Below are positions 60,818-64,000 of a stretch of 64,000 nucleotides of DNA, in pieces. Under the pieces are notes generated by a model. The model made no database searches, was not told the origin of the DNA, and saw nothing but the letters and a program-made list of their open reading frames with translations. The position numbers and the translations under genes were made by a program. Source of the stretch: an uncultured Clostridia bacterium (GTDB lineage: Bacteria; Bacillota; Clostridia; Christensenellales; Borkfalkiaceae); contig CALVLH010000001.1 of assembly GCA_944336975.1 (NCBI GenBank), forward strand, positions 186,001 through 250,000, given 5' to 3'. How positions within the stretch are numbered: position 1 is the first letter of the stretch; each line of letters starts with the position of its first letter.

Positions 60818-61479
60818 AACTCGTTTCGGTCACAAAAAAGTACGGCGACAGAACGGTGTTTTCCGATTTTTCGCTGGAATTCGAAGAGGGGAAGATCACC
60901 GCGATCCTCGGGGAGAGCGGCGCGGGAAAAACGACGCTCCTTAACATCCTCGCGGGGCTGACCGCATACGGCGGGAAGGTCGAGGGCGTCGGGCGGTGCT
61001 CGTATCTGTTTCAGACGCCGCGCCTTTTGCCCAATCTCACGGTGGAGGGTAACCTTCGCTTTGTCCTGCCCGAAAGCGAATGGGGCAAGATCTCGGGAAT
61101 GCTCCGCCGCGTAGGGCTCGACGGCAGAGAAAAGAGCTACCCCGCCTCCCTTTCGGGCGGGGAAGCGCAACGGGCGGCGATCGCCCGCGCCTTCCTGTTC
61201 CCTCACGACCTTCTGCTCATGGACGAGCCTTTTTCTTCGCTCGATCTGTCTTTGAAAAAGAGCCTGTTGTCGCTGGTAGGGGAGTTGTGGCGGGAGCGCG
61301 GGGACACGGTGATCTTCGTCACGCACGACGTGCATGAGGCGGCGTTGCTTTCCCATCGCGCCGTGGTATTGCGCAAAGGGGAGCTGCGCGCCGATATCCC
61401 CGTGGACGCGCCCTTTCCCCGCGACTTTTTCGCCCGACAGCCTGCGGAAGAGGCGCTGATCCGCGCGCTGACCGAATGA
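60814..61479 (+). CDS. NitT/TauT-type ABC transporter ATPase
   Basis: 221 residues, a little shorter than most SsuB/TauB (~250). Walker A GESGAGKTTLLN, Q-loop YLFQTPRLLPNL, signature LSGGEAQRAAIA, Walker B LLLMDEPFSSLD, H-loop VTHDVHEAALL. The C terminus reads FPRDFFARQPAEEALIRALTE; a diverged copy of this end lies at 62486-62566. Terminal gene of the operon. Confidence 0.93.
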   Translation: MKLVSVTKKYGDRTVFSDFSLEFEEGKITAILGESGAGKTTLLNILAGLTAYGGKVEGVGRCSYLFQTPRLLPNLTVEGNLRFVLPESEWGKISGMLRRVGLDGREKSYPASLSGGEAQRAAIARAFLFPHDLLLMDEPFSSLDLSLKKSLLSLVGELWRERGDTVIFVTHDVHEAALLSHRAVVLRKGELRADIPVDAPFPRDFFARQPAEEALIRALTE

Positions 61480-61653
61480 CGGCGGATCCGGAGTCGGGCA
61501 CGGCGAAGCCGCTTCGGGATCCGCGGGGCGGGAACGGAGGAGGCGGCGGAAAAGGTCCGGAAAAACGGGACAGGCGCCGTCTGCAACGGGGCGCGCCGTC
61601 GGGACGGAAGGGGAAATATGTGCCGTCTGGCCTTCCGAATTGCAATATTTTAT

Positions 61654-61682
61654 TTGACATAAATTGATAATTGTGATATAAT
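61654..61682 (+). promoter_or_regulatory. Consensus sigma-A promoter
   Basis: TTGACA (61654-61659), 17-bp spacer, TATAAT (61677-61682). Upstream, 61480-61640 is GC-rich with no recognised feature; the sequence turns AT-rich at about 61640. Confidence 0.9.
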
Positions 61683-61747
61683 AAAGTAAATTTATTGAAT
61701 ATTCGGCAGTTGAGATCGGACTGAGGGGGCGGCAAAGGAGGAAGCAA

Positions 61748-62182
61748 ATGGATCTGGCCATGGTAAAAAATCAAATTGACAGGGTGATAAACTATTGGTT
61801 TACGGCGCTTCATCCCAAATGGACTTGCAGGCCCAACGAAATTATGCTGAGTTATGGCAACGGGGAGGACCTGCGTTCCTGTGTGTCCGTGGGTTCGAAC
61901 GGCAATTTCTTAATATGGACCATCGTCGGCAGGGTGCGCGTTACTTCTGCGGTCCAGAAAAATATCGATATGTTCAATGCCACAGAAAAAACATTACAGA
62001 TCAAAGCCGTGAACTACGGAACGGAATACTATCTTGCGTTTTATGTGCATAAAACAATAACCGATGAAAGTACGGTAGCGGATGAAATCAGGAAGTTCAG
62101 CAACAATATGGAATATATCATGTATTTCAGCCAATCGACTTCGGCGCGGTACTATCATGAATTGAAAAATATTTTGTTTTGA
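61748..62182 (+). CDS. Unknown protein in an AT-richer segment
   Basis: 144 residues, strong SD (AAAGGAGGAAGC). Noticeably lower GC and less biased codons than the neighbours. The pattern alternates strands and helices: IDRVINYWFTALHPKW, FLIWTIVGRVRVTSAVQ, TEYYLAFYVHKTI, and EYIMYFSQSTSARYYHELK. The size and order loosely resemble YbjN/T3SS-chaperone-like folds, but I cannot assign a family. No signal peptide. Followed by three hairpins. Confidence 0.7.
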   Translation: MDLAMVKNQIDRVINYWFTALHPKWTCRPNEIMLSYGNGEDLRSCVSVGSNGNFLIWTIVGRVRVTSAVQKNIDMFNATEKTLQIKAVNYGTEYYLAFYVHKTITDESTVADEIRKFSNNMEYIMYFSQSTSARYYHELKNILF

Positions 62183-62190
62183 GAGGACGG

Positions 62191-62253
62191 AACGGGCGCT
62201 TTGAACAAAGCGCCCGTTGCGGCGATCGGGTTCGGGAAAGCCGACCCGATCGC
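62191..62253 (+). other. Two tandem hairpins without strong T-run
   Basis: First: 12-bp stem (62191-62202 with 62207-62218), loop GAAC. Second: 10-bp stem (62222-62231 with 62244-62253), short TTTGTT tail. They follow the unknown gene directly. Confidence 0.6.
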
Positions 62254-62280
62254 TTTGTTCTGACGGATAGAATTCCCGAA

Positions 62281-62326
62281 AAGCGGGCGACCGTGTGCTT
62301 TGAACGCACGGTCGCCCGCTTTTTTG
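62281..62326 (+). terminator. Strong Rho-independent terminator
   Basis: A 15-bp stem (62281-62295 with 62307-62321) followed by a T-run. Its apex contains GCTTTGAAC, as does the first hairpin of the group. Confidence 0.9.
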
Positions 62327-62398
62327 TTGCCCGCGGATAAAAACGAAGAGCGTAAGCGGAACTTTCCGCGTGTTTGCCGCCGCGCCGATCGGCGCGGC

Positions 62399-62458
62399 GG
62401 TCGGCAGGGCAGTCGGCAGGGCGGTCGGCAGGGCGGTCGGCGGGACGGTCGGCGCGGC
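62399..62458. repeat. 12-bp tandem repeat, five units
   Basis: Five consecutive imperfect copies of GGTCGGCAGGGC (units start at 62399, 62411, 62423, 62435, 62447). No frame across it looks like a real protein. Confidence 0.85.
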
Positions 62459-62485
62459 GGGCGGAGCGCGGCGGACGTGCGTTGC

Positions 62486-62566
62486 GATGAGCCGCTCCCG
62501 CGGGGATTTTTTTCCGCGCAGCCCGCGGAAGAGACGCTGATCCGCGCGCTCATGAACGAAGGATGA
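62486..62566 (+). pseudogene. Duplicated 3' end of an ABC ATPase gene
   Basis: Translation reads DEPLPRGFFSAQPAEETL then IRALMNEG and stop, closely matching the C terminus of the ATPase at 60814-61479 (FPRDFFARQPAEEALIRALTE). At DNA level GCGGAAGAG and CTGATCCGCGCGCT are identical in both. No Walker or signature motif precedes it, so only about the last 25 codons are present. Confidence 0.7.
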
Positions 62567-62655
62567 TTTTGCGGGACGCCCGAAACGCGGCGCCCCGCGT
62601 TTCTTTTGATGATAACTCAAAGTATTGTTAATTGTTTAATTTTTTCGTGAAAATA

Positions 62656-62685
62656 TTGACATTTATGGAAAGGATGTGATAAAAT
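62656..62685 (+). promoter_or_regulatory. Sigma-A promoter of the GH43 gene
   Basis: TTGACA (62656-62661), 18-bp spacer, TAAAAT (62680-62685), in an AT-rich stretch 30 nt before the start. Confidence 0.75.
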
Positions 62686-62715
62686 GTTGTTACGATAATT
62701 ATAAGGGGGCATTCT

Positions 62716-64000
62716 ATGACAAAGCGCTTAAAAACGATTTTATTGTCCGTGATGAGCGGGCTGTTTGCGGTTTGTCTGGCGATCGGCATGATCGGACTTT
62801 CTCCGCTCATGGCGCGCGCTGATGGCGCCGAAACGGCGTCGGATGTGCGTTACGGCACGGTCGCCGTACACGATCCGTCCATCGTTCTCGCCTATGAGGA
62901 CGCGGAGGGAAACACCTATCCCGAAAGCGGGAGCGGGAGGACGAAAGTTTACTATGTGTTCGGGACGCAGTTTTCGCAGGCGAAGTCTTACGATCTCGTG
63001 AACTGGACGAGCTTTACCAACAACCTGAACGTTGCGGCGAATGCTTATGCCATTCTCCAAAAAGAGGCAGAATATTCCAAATTGACGCAGGATACGATCA
63101 TTGAAAACTGCTGGGCGCCCGACGTCATCTGGAACGAGGCGATGGGCAAGTGGTGCATGTATCTTTCCGTCAACGGAGCTTCTCAATATTCGTCTATCGT
63201 CCTGCTGACGGCGGATCGTCTGGACGGCGCATGGTCGTACGGCGGCGCGGTTACATATTCGAGGATCACAGACGACAATATCGGCTCCACCGATTATACG
63301 AAGGTGACGGGTGATTCAACGGTCAACGAAAAATATTCCGTCTATCGTAATTCTTCCAATAATCTTCTTTACGGCGTTAATGCGATCGACGCCGCAGTTA
63401 CCTACGACGAAAACGGCGACCTTTGGATGAGCTACGGCTCCTGGTTCGGCGGCATTTATCTGCTCAAACTGGACAAATATACCGGTTTGCGCGATTATAC
63501 CTATACTTATGAGAACAAGGTTGACGGCACGGTCGCTAACGGGCAGTCTTTTACCGCATATTCCGACGAATACCTCGGCATTCATCTCGCGGGCGGACAT
63601 CACTCGAATGCAGGCGGGGAGGGGTCTTACCTGCTGGAAATCGACGGTTGGTGGTATCTCTTCCTTTCCTATGGCGGATATGCGCCCGACGGCGGTTACA
63701 ATATGCGCGTATTCCGCAGTGAGTCGATCAGCGGCACCTATGTTGATGCGAACGGAAATCGCGCGATACTTTCTTCCGATCAGGCGACATTGAAACCCGA
63801 TACGACTCTCGGCAATCGCGTCATGAGCGGTTATACCTGGAGTTGGTGGGATCATTCCTATATTTCGCAGGGACATAACTCCGCGTTTGTCGACGACGAC
63901 GGAAATGCATATCTCGTCTACCACAATAAATACACGGACGGGACGATTTTCCATGTCCTGAAAGTGCATCAGCTTCTCGTCAATGCGGACGGGTGGCTGG
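62716..64000 (+). CDS. Secreted glycoside hydrolase family 43 (arabinanase-like), 5' part
   Basis: The frame is open from the ATG at 62716 (SD AAGGGGG) to the window end, 428 codons. A signal peptide (basic start, hydrophobic core, cut near ARADGAE) predicts export. Five-bladed propeller motifs of GH43: HDPSIV with the catalytic base Asp, CWAPDVIWNE, the second Asp in NAIDAAVTYDENGDL, the acid Glu in GGEGSYLLEIDGWWYLF, and GHNSAFVDDDGNAYLVYH, which is typical of endo-arabinanases. Likely target: arabinan or a related plant glycan; exact substrate not certain. The 3' end lies outside the window. Confidence 0.9.
   Translation, partial: MTKRLKTILLSVMSGLFAVCLAIGMIGLSPLMARADGAETASDVRYGTVAVHDPSIVLAYEDAEGNTYPESGSGRTKVYYVFGTQFSQAKSYDLVNWTSFTNNLNVAANAYAILQKEAEYSKLTQDTIIENCWAPDVIWNEAMGKWCMYLSVNGASQYSSIVLLTADRLDGAWSYGGAVTYSRITDDNIGSTDYTKVTGDSTVNEKYSVYRNSSNNLLYGVNAIDAAVTYDENGDLWMSYGSWFGGIYLLKLDKYTGLRDYTYTYENKVDGTVANGQSFTAYSDEYLGIHLAGGHHSNAGGEGSYLLEIDGWWYLFLSYGGYAPDGGYNMRVFRSESISGTYVDANGNRAILSSDQATLKPDTTLGNRVMSGYTWSWWDHSYISQGHNSAFVDDDGNAYLVYHNKYTDGTIFHVLKVHQLLVNADGWL

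Noticed and set aside
61994-62620. Minus-strand frame with PTALPTALPT repeats across the tandem repeat
   Set aside because: Repetition only reflects the 12-bp DNA array; no SD or start context, and it runs antisense through the 3' end of the unknown gene.
1-64000. CRISPR array, tRNA, rRNA, tmRNA, RNase P RNA, transposase
   Set aside because: No regularly spaced identical repeats, no tRNA T-arm or conserved RNA signatures, and no DDE or serine/tyrosine recombinase motifs were found by eye.

Overview
The window is a gene-dense, GC-rich piece of chromosome from an anaerobic, endospore-forming member of the Bacillota. The evidence is pyruvate:ferredoxin oxidoreductase and phosphoketolase, the sporulation cluster spoIIGA-sigE-sigG, a YlmC/YmxH sporulation protein, two DUF1292 proteins, the Firmicute order ecfA1-ecfA2-ecfT-truA, strong Shine-Dalgarno sites and near-consensus sigma-A promoters with 17-bp spacers. 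A gut Clostridia lineage (Christensenellales-like) is my inference; there is no rRNA gene here to settle it.

Layout. 1-9 kb: 3' part of clpB, recX, a one-domain biotin ligase, nnrD/nnrE, a nadD-yqeK fusion with rsfS, a DeoC-fold protein that has lost its catalytic residues, and a second BirA-like protein (minus strand) with a helix-turn-helix but a damaged ligase core. 9-14.5 kb: secA, prfB, tsaD. 14.5-17.3 kb: spoIIGA, sigE, a small lipoprotein insert, sigG. 17.4-21 kb: DUF1292, asnA, a lipoprotein, ylmC, a second DUF1292, then about 460 bp without a recognisable gene. 21.2-24.7 kb: nifJ on the minus strand. 25-29.2 kb: the ECF transporter module, truA and a membrane protein. 29.6-34.5 kb: mnmE, a LysR regulator and an FHA-ABC ATPase with its permease. 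35-40.7 kb: a fructose-1-phosphate-kinase-like gene, a zinc-ribbon membrane protein, malic enzyme, an HNH protein, prs and pth. 40.7-47.3 kb: mfd, a SurA/PrsA-like lipoprotein, uppP and a 50-residue protein. 47.3-51 kb: an aldo/keto reductase, a ferritin-like protein and a radical-SAM/DUF4130 pair. 51.3-55.3 kb: a two-component system and a minimal two-gene SUF (sufC-sufB). 55.6-58 kb: phosphoketolase. 58.1-61.5 kb: a His/Cys-rich lipoprotein, a TM1266-type regulator and a NitT/TauT-type ABC transporter. 61.5-64 kb: an AT-richer unknown gene, tandem hairpins, a 12-bp tandem repeat, a duplicated 3' end of the ABC ATPase gene, and the start of a secreted GH43 enzyme.

Metabolically, phosphoketolase makes acetyl phosphate, PFOR and malic enzyme feed and drain pyruvate, and SUF supplies Fe-S clusters to PFOR and the radical-SAM enzyme. 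I see no phage, transposase, CRISPR array, tRNA or rRNA. The most notable signals are a group of genes whose start codon lies only 6-8 nt after a promoter -10 box (probably leaderless mRNAs), a forespore-type promoter shared by sigG and a metal-binding-looking lipoprotein gene, two degenerate enzyme paralogues (DeoC-like and BirA-like), and the duplicated ATPase 3' end flanking about 1 kb of unusual DNA.
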